Shown here: piece by piece, positions 37,142-45,798 of the stretch | How positions within the stretch are numbered: the first letter of the stretch is position 1 | Layout of the letters: each line of letters starts with the position of its first letter | Assembly (NCBI RefSeq): GCF_000742835.1 | Contig: NZ_CP008941.1 | Coordinates: 744,001 to 808,000, forward strand | Length of the DNA: 64,000 nucleotides | Direction: 5' to 3' | Source of the DNA: Candidatus Paracaedibacter acanthamoebae | Lineage (GTDB): Bacteria > Pseudomonadota > Alphaproteobacteria > Paracaedibacterales > Paracaedibacteraceae | Notes under the pieces: model-generated | Database searches by the model: none | What the model saw: the letters and a program-made list of their open reading frames with translations, nothing else | Told to the model about the DNA's origin: nothing | Made by a program: the position numbers and the translations under genes

Positions 37142-38560
37142 TTATTTTTTGCTGTGCTCTAGATACTTAAGGAAACCAGCCCGTTCCAAAAGAAGATAAG
37201 CTCTTTCCCAATAATACGTATTTTTCGGCAATATTGTTGCCCTATCGCCATGTAAGGTATGCATGGGAACAGCAACCATTTTACCACTAAAAATATTGGG
37301 AATAGCAAAGTGAACATTTTTACTTCCCCTTATAACACTTCCCTTCATCTTCTTTATAACCTTAATAAAACTTTCCATAGAAACTTGTTCTTGACGAGTG
37401 TGAAGGTTAAGCTGAAGCAGATTTCTTATAGTCGTCCAATGTTTATCCTTTAATCTCGACAGTATTGCTAATTGAGGTTGGGGACCATCAACCGTTGGAC
37501 ATAAAACTTCAACAGTTAATTTTGCTGATTTATTTTGATACTTTTTCCATGGCTCTAGGTCGTACTTTTCATCAACATTATCTTCGCTCGCCTTTTCAGT
37601 ACCTTCCTCTTCTCCCTCGTGAATCTCACTACATTGAAGCTTGCCATCCCCTTTCTTAACATCTTCAACAGTGGGGAAAGCAATAGTATCAGCTGCATCA
37701 TCTTGAGGCTCTAAAATCAGATCAAACAGCTCTTCTCTTCCCTCCGATTCAGGTGTATAAACTGTTAAAGCATCGATGTCTTGCTGAGAAATTTTCTCAT
37801 ACTGAGAAGCAAGGGGGGAGACTGACTTCTTTTTTGCTCGTTGTTTTTTGGGAGAAATAACATTTTCATTCTTTTTTTGTAAAGCTGCTTTCTTACTATT
37901 TATCGCCTTGATATGATCTTGCAAAATCTTAATGAGTATACCAGCAAAACCAGAAGTAACCACCTCGAGATTCTTATAGTCTTGAATTTGATAGCGGTTG
38001 TTCTTCAATTCTTTATTAATTCTTGGATTAGTACTATGTGTATATAATTGACGCAAAAATTGATGGTCTTTAGCTTCTTTTTTTACTGTAGCGACTAAAG
38101 AGAGCAATATTTCTTCTAAGGAGTTTGATTTTGCCCAGCCATCAGTTATACTTTTCTCTAGGTTTGCCAATATTTTGATAGTTTGCGCTAAGTTTTTATA
38201 AGCTGTATAAGCATCACATTCAGGTTTTTTATCCTCGGAGCCAAAGAGACTAAGGCGGAGCGACAGATCGGACCGATTTTCAGGCTTGTCTAAAATACTA
38301 ACAATAATCGCCAATCTTTTATTCGATGCTAACAGTTCCTGCGTTGAGTTTTCCCAGAATTCTTTTTCAGACTGAACCAAAGCGTGAATTAATGATGTAG
38401 TTTCTTCTTCTGTTCTAAACTCGGGGGGTACGAAATTGTTTTCACGGCTTGTACTAAGCTTTTTTAAGCTATAATTCCCAAGATTATGATCCTCCAACGC
38501 AGTAGCATGCATCGGTCCAATTAAAGAATTAATTATCAAAACTTTATTTATAAATTTCAT
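37142..38560 (-). CDS. Exported protein with NLS-like cluster and HicA-like C-terminus
   Basis: A 472-residue intact protein. Layout: Sec signal (about 1-20, MHATA), a long helical region to about 225, a basic cluster SPKKQRAKKKS (236-246) that fits a nuclear localisation signal, an acidic linker, and a C-terminal domain of about 100 residues. That domain (MESFIKVIKKMKGSVIRGSK, then VHFAIP, VAVPMHTLHGD and YLLLERAGF) follows the order of a HicA-type double-stranded-RNA-binding fold, including the His after the third strand. HicA toxins are normally small cytoplasmic mRNA interferases, so an exported fusion is unusual. The domain call is from pattern only. There is no HicB-like gene nearby. 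Confidence 0.6.
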   Translation of the reverse strand: MKFINKVLIINSLIGPMHATALEDHNLGNYSLKKLSTSRENNFVPPEFRTEEETTSLIHALVQSEKEFWENSTQELLASNKRLAIIVSILDKPENRSDLSLRLSLFGSEDKKPECDAYTAYKNLAQTIKILANLEKSITDGWAKSNSLEEILLSLVATVKKEAKDHQFLRQLYTHSTNPRINKELKNNRYQIQDYKNLEVVTSGFAGILIKILQDHIKAINSKKAALQKKNENVISPKKQRAKKKSVSPLASQYEKISQQDIDALTVYTPESEGREELFDLILEPQDDAADTIAFPTVEDVKKGDGKLQCSEIHEGEEEGTEKASEDNVDEKYDLEPWKKYQNKSAKLTVEVLCPTVDGPQPQLAILSRLKDKHWTTIRNLLQLNLHTRQEQVSMESFIKVIKKMKGSVIRGSKNVHFAIPNIFSGKMVAVPMHTLHGDRATILPKNTYYWERAYLLLERAGFLKYLEHSKK

Positions 38561-38788
38561 TTTATTACTCGTTATATATTTATCCTTTCTTAAATGGTAA
38601 CTGTTTATTTATTGTTCAAGAGGCATAGATAACCTTCCTTATTTTTTTTGATAATCGCCTATCTTTTTAAAAATGAGAAAAATTTTAGGATAAATAAGTC
38701 ATTAACTGCCAAAGTTAAAAGTCTGAAAAACCATCCGGCGCGTTTAAAAGATAAAAGGCTAATTACCCATCATCTTTTAAATAAAATA

Positions 38789-38817
38789 TCGCCAAACCAT
38801 TCCAATTTTGGTATATT
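38789..38817 (+). promoter_or_regulatory. Promoter-like block shared with the paralogue at 36.8 kb
   Basis: TCGCCA (38789-38794), a 17-base spacer and TATATT (38812-38817) lie 34 bases before the TTG start. Spacing and flanking bases (AAATAAAAT before, ATAAATGAGTA after) match the upstream region of the 36810 gene, far beyond what random AT-rich sequence would give. Confidence 0.55.
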
Positions 38818-38850
38818 TCATTTAAAATTATTTATAAATGAGTAAAAAAT

Positions 38851-39159
38851 TTGAAGAAATTTATCTTACTTTGGAGCCTTCTCACTTTCTTCTCTGCCAA
38901 TGCTGAAGAAGCGGATTGGGAACCGGACTTGTTAGGAAGAATGTATGCGCAGGAACTGCTAACCTTAGAAGAAGCCAGCGCTTATCACAATCAGATTCAG
39001 GATTTCCTTCGGGCTGCTGGGGAACAATTTGATCCTAACCTCGGTCTCTTTCCTGACGAAGTAGTTGATAGGTTTTGGGAGATCATCGAGGCACTAGAGA
39101 ATAAAATTCCGCAGAAGCATGGTGAGGATTTAGAGTTAGCGCAAAAACCTTCTGTGTGA
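38851..39159 (+). CDS. Small exported protein, paralogue 2
   Basis: A 102-residue protein with a Sec signal (MKKFILLWSLLTFFSANA) starting at TTG 38851. The mature part is acidic and helical and aligns along its length with the 83-residue protein at 36810, with an extra 15-residue tail. Function unknown. The pair shares the promoter-like block and the TTG start, so they arose by duplication of the whole unit and are probably co-regulated. Confidence 0.65.
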   Translation: MKKFILLWSLLTFFSANAEEADWEPDLLGRMYAQELLTLEEASAYHNQIQDFLRAAGEQFDPNLGLFPDEVVDRFWEIIEALENKIPQKHGEDLELAQKPSV

Positions 39160-39245
39160 CTTAAGCTCCCTTTTTTAAGAGCTCAAAATAGATAGGTTAT
39201 CATTTCCCTTGCCCCTTCTTCGGGTTTCTGTAACAATACCTTATT

Positions 39246-41042
39246 ATGGCAGGAACACCGATACCCCCCTCAGATAACAAATTTAATTTCAGCTATATGA
39301 CGCGGCTGTGGCCGCATCTATGGGCAACGAACGCTTCTGTTAAAGTAAGATTTGGCATTGCCTTAGTCCTTCTGATCGCTAGTAAAGTCTTGCTGCTCTA
39401 TGTGCCCTTGCTCTATAAAGCTGCGGTTAATGCTCTCTCACCTGAGCTCGGGGCTGTCACTGTTGTTCCTATCTTTATCATTTTAGCTTATGGGTCGGCT
39501 CGTCTAATATCGCAACTCTTTGGAGAAATTCGCGACGCAGTTTTTGCAGAAGTGACCCAAGCTGCCATTCGAGAGATTGCTCTCATTGTTTTCAAGCATA
39601 TTCATGCTCTGTCCTTGCGGTTTCACTTAGAACGACAAACGGGGGGCTTAAGTCGCGTTATTGAACGCGGCACCAAAGCGATTGAAACTTTATTGACATT
39701 TTTAACTTTCAATATTATCCCCACAATTCTTGAAATTCTGCTGGTTGCCATCTTATTTGCGTACATGTATGGTATCAGCTTTGCTAGCGTCATTATCTTG
39801 ACTCTTGGCGCTTATATCATTTTTACTCTGATGATCACCGAATGGCGTATAAGTTATGTCAGAACCATGAATGAGACTGATAACGAAGCCACGACAAAGG
39901 CTGTTGACAGCCTTCTTAATTACGAAACAGTTAAATATTTCAATAATGAAGACCATGAAGCCTATCGTTTTGGCCGTGCCTTAGAGCGCTATAAAATCGC
40001 GGCTGTTAAAAATCGGTTGGGGTTATCCCTTCTAAACTCTGTCCAAGCGTTTGTGATTACCATTGGTTTGGTTATTATCATGCTCATGGCTGGATTTAAA
40101 GTTAAAGACGGCAGCTTAACGGTTGGGGATTTTGTCGCTCTTAATGCCTTTGTTATTCAAATCTATATACCGCTAAACTTTTTAGGTTTTGCTTACCGCG
40201 AAATCAAAATCGCCCTTGTCAACATGGAACATATGTTTAACCTGTTAGATATCCCTCAAGAAGTTAAGGATATGCCGAATGCGCCAGCCGCTAACTGCCA
40301 AGAGGGAAGCATCGTCTTTCAGAATGTTTCTTTCCATTATGATGACCGCCGCTCTATTTTAAATAATATTAGTTTTGAAGTTCCAGCCGGCAAAACTGTT
40401 GCTATCGTTGGTTCAAGTGGAGCAGGAAAATCCACAATAAGCCGGTTATTGTTTAGGTTTTATGACACAACAGCGGGAGCAATCCTGATTGATGGACAGG
40501 ATATTAAAACGGTTATGCAGGATTCTTTGCGCCAGCTAATCGGTATAGTTCCTCAAGATACCGTTTTATTCAATGACACCATTCGCTATAACATTGCCTA
40601 TGGTCGCCCCAGCGCCAGTGAAGAAGAAATTATTGAAGCTGCCCAGGCCGCCCAAATTCATGACTTTATTTTGTCCTTACCAGATGGCTATAAATCAATG
40701 GTCGGTGAACGGGGCCTCAAATTATCAGGCGGTGAAAAACAACGGGTTGCCATCGCGCGCACTCTTCTGAAGCAACCAAAAATATTTTTGTTTGATGAAG
40801 CAACCTCGGCCTTGGATACTCGAACAGAGAGAGAAATTCAAAAAAGCCTTGAACGGTTGTCTAAAAATCATACCACTTTGATTATTGCCCATCGCCTTTC
40901 CACTGTCATTCAGGCCCATGAGATTTTGGTCCTAGAGAATGGACAGATTGTTGAACGAGGGTCTCATAAGGATTTGTTAACCCTTAGTGGTATTTATACA
41001 ACCATGTGGGAGCGTCAAAGCGCTCAGTCTCCCTCAGCTTAA
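39246..41042 (+). CDS. Atm1-type ABC exporter (half-transporter)
   Basis: A 598-residue inner-membrane protein with six membrane helices followed by an ATPase domain. Walker A is GSSGAGKS, the signature LSGGEKQRVAIA, Walker B IFLFDEATS and the His-loop IAHRLST. The membrane part contains NETDNEATTKAVDSLLNYE and VKYFNNEDHE, which are characteristic of the mitochondrial Atm1/ABCB7 and bacterial Atm1 group, which move glutathione-linked or polysulfide compounds tied to Fe-S metabolism and heavy-metal stress. It works as a homodimer. The ATG at 39246 has no strong ribosome-binding site. Not linked to other transport genes. Confidence 0.93.
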   Translation: MAGTPIPPSDNKFNFSYMTRLWPHLWATNASVKVRFGIALVLLIASKVLLLYVPLLYKAAVNALSPELGAVTVVPIFIILAYGSARLISQLFGEIRDAVFAEVTQAAIREIALIVFKHIHALSLRFHLERQTGGLSRVIERGTKAIETLLTFLTFNIIPTILEILLVAILFAYMYGISFASVIILTLGAYIIFTLMITEWRISYVRTMNETDNEATTKAVDSLLNYETVKYFNNEDHEAYRFGRALERYKIAAVKNRLGLSLLNSVQAFVITIGLVIIMLMAGFKVKDGSLTVGDFVALNAFVIQIYIPLNFLGFAYREIKIALVNMEHMFNLLDIPQEVKDMPNAPAANCQEGSIVFQNVSFHYDDRRSILNNISFEVPAGKTVAIVGSSGAGKSTISRLLFRFYDTTAGAILIDGQDIKTVMQDSLRQLIGIVPQDTVLFNDTIRYNIAYGRPSASEEEIIEAAQAAQIHDFILSLPDGYKSMVGERGLKLSGGEKQRVAIARTLLKQPKIFLFDEATSALDTRTEREIQKSLERLSKNHTTLIIAHRLSTVIQAHEILVLENGQIVERGSHKDLLTLSGIYTTMWERQSAQSPSA

Positions 41043-41168
41043 GAATATTATTACCTTTTTAAGATACCTAACCTCATAAGACTCCAGCTAAATTAACTTT
41101 TTATTTGCTAATTTTTTGCTAAAGTTGGTTGTATAATATAATTTTAGACTAAGTAACAGAGGGGAATT

Positions 41169-42350
41169 ATGTCAGTTCGTGAAGTCGTCATCGTGTCAGC
41201 CCAACGCACACCAATCGGAGCCTTTCAAGGTGTATTTAATGATGTAAAAACAACAGCGCTCGGTTCAGCTGCCATTCAAGGTGCGCTTAACGCTATTAAG
41301 CTTTCAGCTGATACAATCGATGAAGTTTACATGGGATGTGTGCTTCCTGCCGGCCTTGGACAAGCACCCGCCCGACAAGCAGCTTTACAAGCCGGGATCA
41401 CAAAAAATACCCCTTGTGCAACCATTAACAAAGTTTGCGGTTCGGGAATGAAAGCCATTATGCTCGGCGTTGATCAAATCCGCATTGGCCAGACAAAAAC
41501 GATCGTTGCCGGTGGTATGGAAAGTATGACAAATGCCCCCTACCTATTGTCAAAAGCACGGGGTGGCTATCGTTTAGGACATGGCAAAATTTTTGATCAT
41601 ATGTTCTTGGATGGTTTAGAGGATGCTTATACCGAAGGGGGCGTGATGGGTCTCTTTGCCGAAGCCACTGCCGACAAGTATGGCTTTACCCGTGAAGAGC
41701 AAGACGCCTTTGCTAAAGAATCATCGTTACGAGCAATTAAGGCCATTCAAAGCGGCGTCTTCAACGGTGAAATATCCTCTGTAACGATCAGCAGCCGCAA
41801 AGGCGATATTGTTATTAGTGAGGATGAAACGCCAAGCAAAGTAAACCCCGATAAAATCCCTCAATTAAAGCCAGCCTTTAAAAAAGATGGAACGGTTACA
41901 GCAGCAAACTCTTCCTCTATTTCGGATGGTGCCGCTGCCGTTGTGTTAATGGAAAAAGAACATGCAGAAAAATCTGGTCATAAAATTCTAGCCACCGTCA
42001 AAGGGCACGCCACATTCGCCCAAGAACCTGAATGGTTTACAACCGCGCCGGTGGGTGCCATTCAAAAGCTATGTGAGCAAATTGGCTGGTCCATTGAGGA
42101 CGTTGATTTTTTTGAAATCAATGAAGCCTTTGCCGTTGTGACCATGGCCACTATGAAAGATCTTAAAATTCCTCATGAAAAGGTTAATATTTATGGAGGA
42201 GCCTGTGCCTTAGGCCATCCTATTGGCGCGAGCGGTGCCCGTCTGGTTGTGACACTGATTCATGCTTTACATACCGAAGGCAAGAAGAAAGGAATCGCGA
42301 GCTTATGCATAGGGGGCGGTGAAGCCGTTGCTCTTGCCGTAGAAATCTAA
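41169..42350 (+). CDS. Acetyl-CoA C-acetyltransferase (thiolase)
   Basis: A 393-residue biosynthetic-type thiolase that joins or splits acetyl-CoA and acetoacetyl-CoA. The acyl-enzyme Cys90 is in NKVCGSGMKA, the base His (about 350) in GHPIGASGAR and the second Cys (about 380) in CIGGGEA. The ATG follows GAGGGG. It could feed polyhydroxybutyrate synthesis (as PhaA; a phasin gene is present at 1.4 kb) or break down ketone bodies or fatty acids. It is monocistronic with its own terminator, so no pathway partner is adjacent. Confidence 0.95.
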   Translation: MSVREVVIVSAQRTPIGAFQGVFNDVKTTALGSAAIQGALNAIKLSADTIDEVYMGCVLPAGLGQAPARQAALQAGITKNTPCATINKVCGSGMKAIMLGVDQIRIGQTKTIVAGGMESMTNAPYLLSKARGGYRLGHGKIFDHMFLDGLEDAYTEGGVMGLFAEATADKYGFTREEQDAFAKESSLRAIKAIQSGVFNGEISSVTISSRKGDIVISEDETPSKVNPDKIPQLKPAFKKDGTVTAANSSSISDGAAAVVLMEKEHAEKSGHKILATVKGHATFAQEPEWFTTAPVGAIQKLCEQIGWSIEDVDFFEINEAFAVVTMATMKDLKIPHEKVNIYGGACALGHPIGASGARLVVTLIHALHTEGKKKGIASLCIGGGEAVALAVEI

Positions 42351-42364
42351 TCATCAAACTAAAG

Positions 42365-42436
42365 CCTGTTTCGACACTCAGACCTTTGCTACAGTGATGT
42401 AAAGCAAAAGTCGCTTGTTGCGAAACAGGTTTTTTT
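42365..42436 (+). terminator. Long-loop terminator of the thiolase gene
   Basis: CCTGTTTCG (42365-42373) pairs perfectly with CGAAACAGG (42421-42429), followed by seven T residues. The 47-base loop holds a smaller TTTGCT/AGCAAA hairpin (42384-42389 and 42403-42408), giving a branched structure. Confidence 0.75.
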
Positions 42437-42524
42437 ATATTAAGTTGTCAGCAAATTGGTGGCTGAGCTTTCTCAAATTAACTTACAGAATCTATTGTAT
42501 TTAAATTACTTAAAGGGATCTTTA

Positions 42525-43478
42525 ATGATTAACGTCAAAAAATCAAAAAATAATTTTGGAAAAATATCCTCTATTTTGGCAACAATAACAGTCGTTTCTT
42601 CTTTTCCATCTTATGGGATAGACAGCCCAAATAGTTTTCTACCAAGCGAAAAAACAGACGTAAACTTACTTACTAGTAAAGTAAAAACTTTAATCGAAAG
42701 CACTTGGGAGGACGGCGTTACTCAAGACACGATTGATCACCTCTATCGAATACAATCCTACGTAAAAAACCAACTTAGCCAGCTTTCATCCCCTCAACAA
42801 ACTGATTTAAAAGATTTATTAGAGATTAATTTTTTACTGAAGGTGGAAGATCCTTCTCAGCCTAATAAATTCGAATCAATCTTCAGGGATTATCTTAATA
42901 ATTTATTTGACCTTCCCCTACAACCATCTTCTGTAACACCCCCCCTGCCGTTATCTTCTCCCCCAAAAACCAAAAGACCCCGGGCATCTTCAATTATCTT
43001 TAATGAAGAGAAGCAAAAACATCAATTTCCCCAGATGCAGAGCCCGTTTTTCAATTCACTCTTTGCGAGTTTTAACTCATCAACTCCTACCGTAAGTTCC
43101 CAGATAGAACAAGGTGCCTTTACCTTCATTACCTCCCCCTCACAGCAAGAAGAAATAACAAACTATCGCTCCGTAAAACAAACATCGTATGTAGATCAAG
43201 AGAATAACATCGAAACGTTTGACTATGCGAAACTTGAAACCCCCGTACTTTTTATCAAAGCAGCTAATGAGAAAGTATACATTGCCTATGATGTATCAAA
43301 ATCACTCAGCTTGATAAAATTGAAATTGCTTAAGCATTATAAAATAACTTTTCTACCAAATTTAGAAGGAAAAAATGTTGAGTTTGAGCCAACAGAAGAA
43401 ATGATTGATCTAGGAAATGGAGAAAAATATCCGTTCGCTAAGATCAAATTTCCACCTCTCTCCTTTAATAAGAATTAA
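42525..43478 (+). CDS. Exported protein with NLS-like cluster, unknown function
   Basis: A 317-residue protein. I chose the ATG at 42525 because AAGGGA precedes it and a signal peptide follows at once (MINVKKSKNN..., cleavage likely after FPSYG, residue 31). A helical N-terminal half is joined to a C-terminal half by a Pro/Ser-rich linker holding PPKTKRPRA (146-154), a good match to a short nuclear localisation signal. The C-terminal half is beta-rich (TPVLFIKAANEKVYIAYDV). I do not recognise the family. It shares its plan with the proteins at 33.9, 37.1 and 50.6 kb. Confidence 0.6.
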   Translation: MINVKKSKNNFGKISSILATITVVSSFPSYGIDSPNSFLPSEKTDVNLLTSKVKTLIESTWEDGVTQDTIDHLYRIQSYVKNQLSQLSSPQQTDLKDLLEINFLLKVEDPSQPNKFESIFRDYLNNLFDLPLQPSSVTPPLPLSSPPKTKRPRASSIIFNEEKQKHQFPQMQSPFFNSLFASFNSSTPTVSSQIEQGAFTFITSPSQQEEITNYRSVKQTSYVDQENNIETFDYAKLETPVLFIKAANEKVYIAYDVSKSLSLIKLKLLKHYKITFLPNLEGKNVEFEPTEEMIDLGNGEKYPFAKIKFPPLSFNKN

Positions 43479-43697
43479 TTTAACTGAAACACTGGAATAA
43501 ATAATTAACGATAAAAACGAAAGACATCTTGCTTGAAATTTATGGTAAATTATGGCGAAATATAAGGGTACTACCCATCATAATTTAAGAACCAGAAATT
43601 TTAGATAGAAGAGTTGAGCGAATTTTTGAATTCAAAAAGGCGCCAACTCTCATAGATTAAAAACTGAGTTTTGGATTATTAGCATACGGAGGATACG

Positions 43698-45596
43698 ATG
43701 CCCATTGCTCGCGCTCAAACGATGTCTGCCTATAAAGAAGCTTATAAAAATTCAATCGAAAACCCTGAAGAATTCTGGTTTGAAGAAGGCAAACGTCTCC
43801 GTTGGTCAAAGCCTTATTCGGTTGCTCGAGACTGCTCTTATGCCCCCAACAATCATCATATTCAGTGGTTTGCGGATGGGGAATTAAATGTCAGCGACAA
43901 TTGCCTTGATCGTCACCTTGACAATTTAGCGCACAAGACCGCGATCATTTGGGAAGGTGATAATCCGACTGAGAGCAAAAGCATTAGCTTTGGTGAGCTG
44001 CATCAACAAGTCAGCAAATTTGGCAATGTGTTGAAAAGCTTAGGTATAATAAAAGGCGATCGTGTGGTGCTTTATCTGCCAATGATTATTGAAGCCGCCA
44101 TTGTTATGCTTGCTTGCACGCGGATAGGGGCGGTCCATTCTATTGTTTTTGGCGGCTTTTCACCGGCTGCCCTTGCAAGCCGCATTCAAGATAGCCAGGC
44201 GAAACTTGTCATCACGAGTAATGTTAGCCGCCGCGGTGGCAAAGCGATTCCTTTAAAAGATAATGTTGATCAAGCACTTTCTCTGCCTGGCACTGATAGT
44301 GTAAAAAATGTGATTACCATTCAACGAACTCAAGAGAAAACTACCCTCCAGGAGAAAGATGTATGGTATCACGATCTTATGGCCGCTGCCGAGAGTGATT
44401 GCCCAGCTGAACCTATGAATGCTGAAGATCCTTTATTTATTCTTTATACCTCAGGATCAACCGGTAAACCTAAGGGCGTTCTTCACACCACAGGGGGTTA
44501 CTTGCTGCACGCTAATATGACATTTGAGCATATTTTCGCCATTGAATCTGATAGCGTATTTTGGTGTACAGCAGACATTGGCTGGATTACAGGTCATTCT
44601 TATGTAATTTACGGGGTGCTGAGCAATGGTTGCACGACGGTTATGTTTGAAGGGGTGCCAACCTATCCACAGGCTGATCGTTTTTGGCAAGTAATCGATA
44701 AATACAATGTAACTCATTTCTATACGGCTCCCACAGCGATTCGTTCTCTTATCCGCGCCGGCGATGAGCATCTCAGAACATCCTCTCGCGATTCTCTCAA
44801 GGTTTTGGGAAGCGTTGGTGAGCCCATCGATCCAGCTTCGTGGCGTTGGTTTCATAAGTTAGTTGGCAAGGGACGATGCCCTGTTGTGGATACATGGTGG
44901 CAGACCGAAACCGGTGGCATTCTCATTACACCTTTAGCTGAGACAACGCCTCTTAAACCGGGGTCGGCAACATTTCCCTTTTATGGAATTGAACCCGCTA
45001 TTGTTGACAGCAACGGTCAAGAAATTGAGAACGAAGGATCGGGCAATCTTATTATTAAGCAAGCCTGGCCAGGCCAAGCACGGTCCCTCTATAAAGACCA
45101 TATCCGTTTTCTAGAAACATATTTTTCAACTTATAAAGAAAGCTATTACACAGGCGATGGCTGTTACCGTGATGGAGATGGATATTACTGGATTACGGGT
45201 CGGGTGGATGATGTAATCAATGTTTCAGGACATCGCATTGATACAGCCGAAATTGAGGCCGTTTTAAACGATCATCCTAGTGTTGTGGAATCAGCTGTCG
45301 TTGGTTTTCCCCATGATATTAAAGGTCAGGGAATTTATGCCTATGTGATTTTGGACCCCCAAGTTAACACTGTCGTAACCGCCTCAGATTTGAATACTTG
45401 GGTACGCCAGCGCATTGGTGTTATTGCCAGCTTAGATAAAGTCCATTTTACAGCAAACTTACCCAAAACAAGATCGGGAAAAGTTATGCGACGCATCTTG
45501 CGGAAACTTGCAGGCGGGGAAACGGACAACCTTGGGGATATAAGCACCTTACTTGATCCCACCGTTATCGAAGATTTAAAGAAGGAAATTCAATAG
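43698..45596 (+). CDS. acs: Acetyl-CoA synthetase
   Basis: A 632-residue AMP-forming enzyme that activates acetate to acetyl-CoA. Visible: FILYTSGSTGKPKG (P-loop-like A3 motif), DIGWITGHSYVIYG, DTWWQTETGG (the second Trp limits the pocket to small acids), YYTGDG, and PKTRSGKVMRRIL with the Lys that is acetylated in the regulated family. The ATG at 43698 follows GGAGG. A propionyl-CoA synthetase is possible, but the Trp favours acetate. It stands alone between two exported-protein genes. Confidence 0.95.
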   Translation: MPIARAQTMSAYKEAYKNSIENPEEFWFEEGKRLRWSKPYSVARDCSYAPNNHHIQWFADGELNVSDNCLDRHLDNLAHKTAIIWEGDNPTESKSISFGELHQQVSKFGNVLKSLGIIKGDRVVLYLPMIIEAAIVMLACTRIGAVHSIVFGGFSPAALASRIQDSQAKLVITSNVSRRGGKAIPLKDNVDQALSLPGTDSVKNVITIQRTQEKTTLQEKDVWYHDLMAAAESDCPAEPMNAEDPLFILYTSGSTGKPKGVLHTTGGYLLHANMTFEHIFAIESDSVFWCTADIGWITGHSYVIYGVLSNGCTTVMFEGVPTYPQADRFWQVIDKYNVTHFYTAPTAIRSLIRAGDEHLRTSSRDSLKVLGSVGEPIDPASWRWFHKLVGKGRCPVVDTWWQTETGGILITPLAETTPLKPGSATFPFYGIEPAIVDSNGQEIENEGSGNLIIKQAWPGQARSLYKDHIRFLETYFSTYKESYYTGDGCYRDGDGYYWITGRVDDVINVSGHRIDTAEIEAVLNDHPSVVESAVVGFPHDIKGQGIYAYVILDPQVNTVVTASDLNTWVRQRIGVIASLDKVHFTANLPKTRSGKVMRRILRKLAGGETDNLGDISTLLDPTVIEDLKKEIQ

Positions 45597-45798
45597 CAAT
45601 CATTTGAGGACAGATTAAACAAATATATATTTAATAAGCCTAAAATATTACCTTTCCTAACATTTAATTATTTCTATATTATTAGAATAATAGATAGTAT
45701 AATAATAAGATATAGAGAACAATTATATAAAAGCTTGATTTTTCAAATTGGTCTTACCATTTATAAAAAAAAGAAAATAAAATTCAGGAGCCATATAA

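Noticed and set aside
43479-43697. Possible riboswitch or small RNA in the 219-base leader of acs
   Set aside because: It has some inverted-repeat potential, but nothing matches a known element and there is no terminator-like stem.
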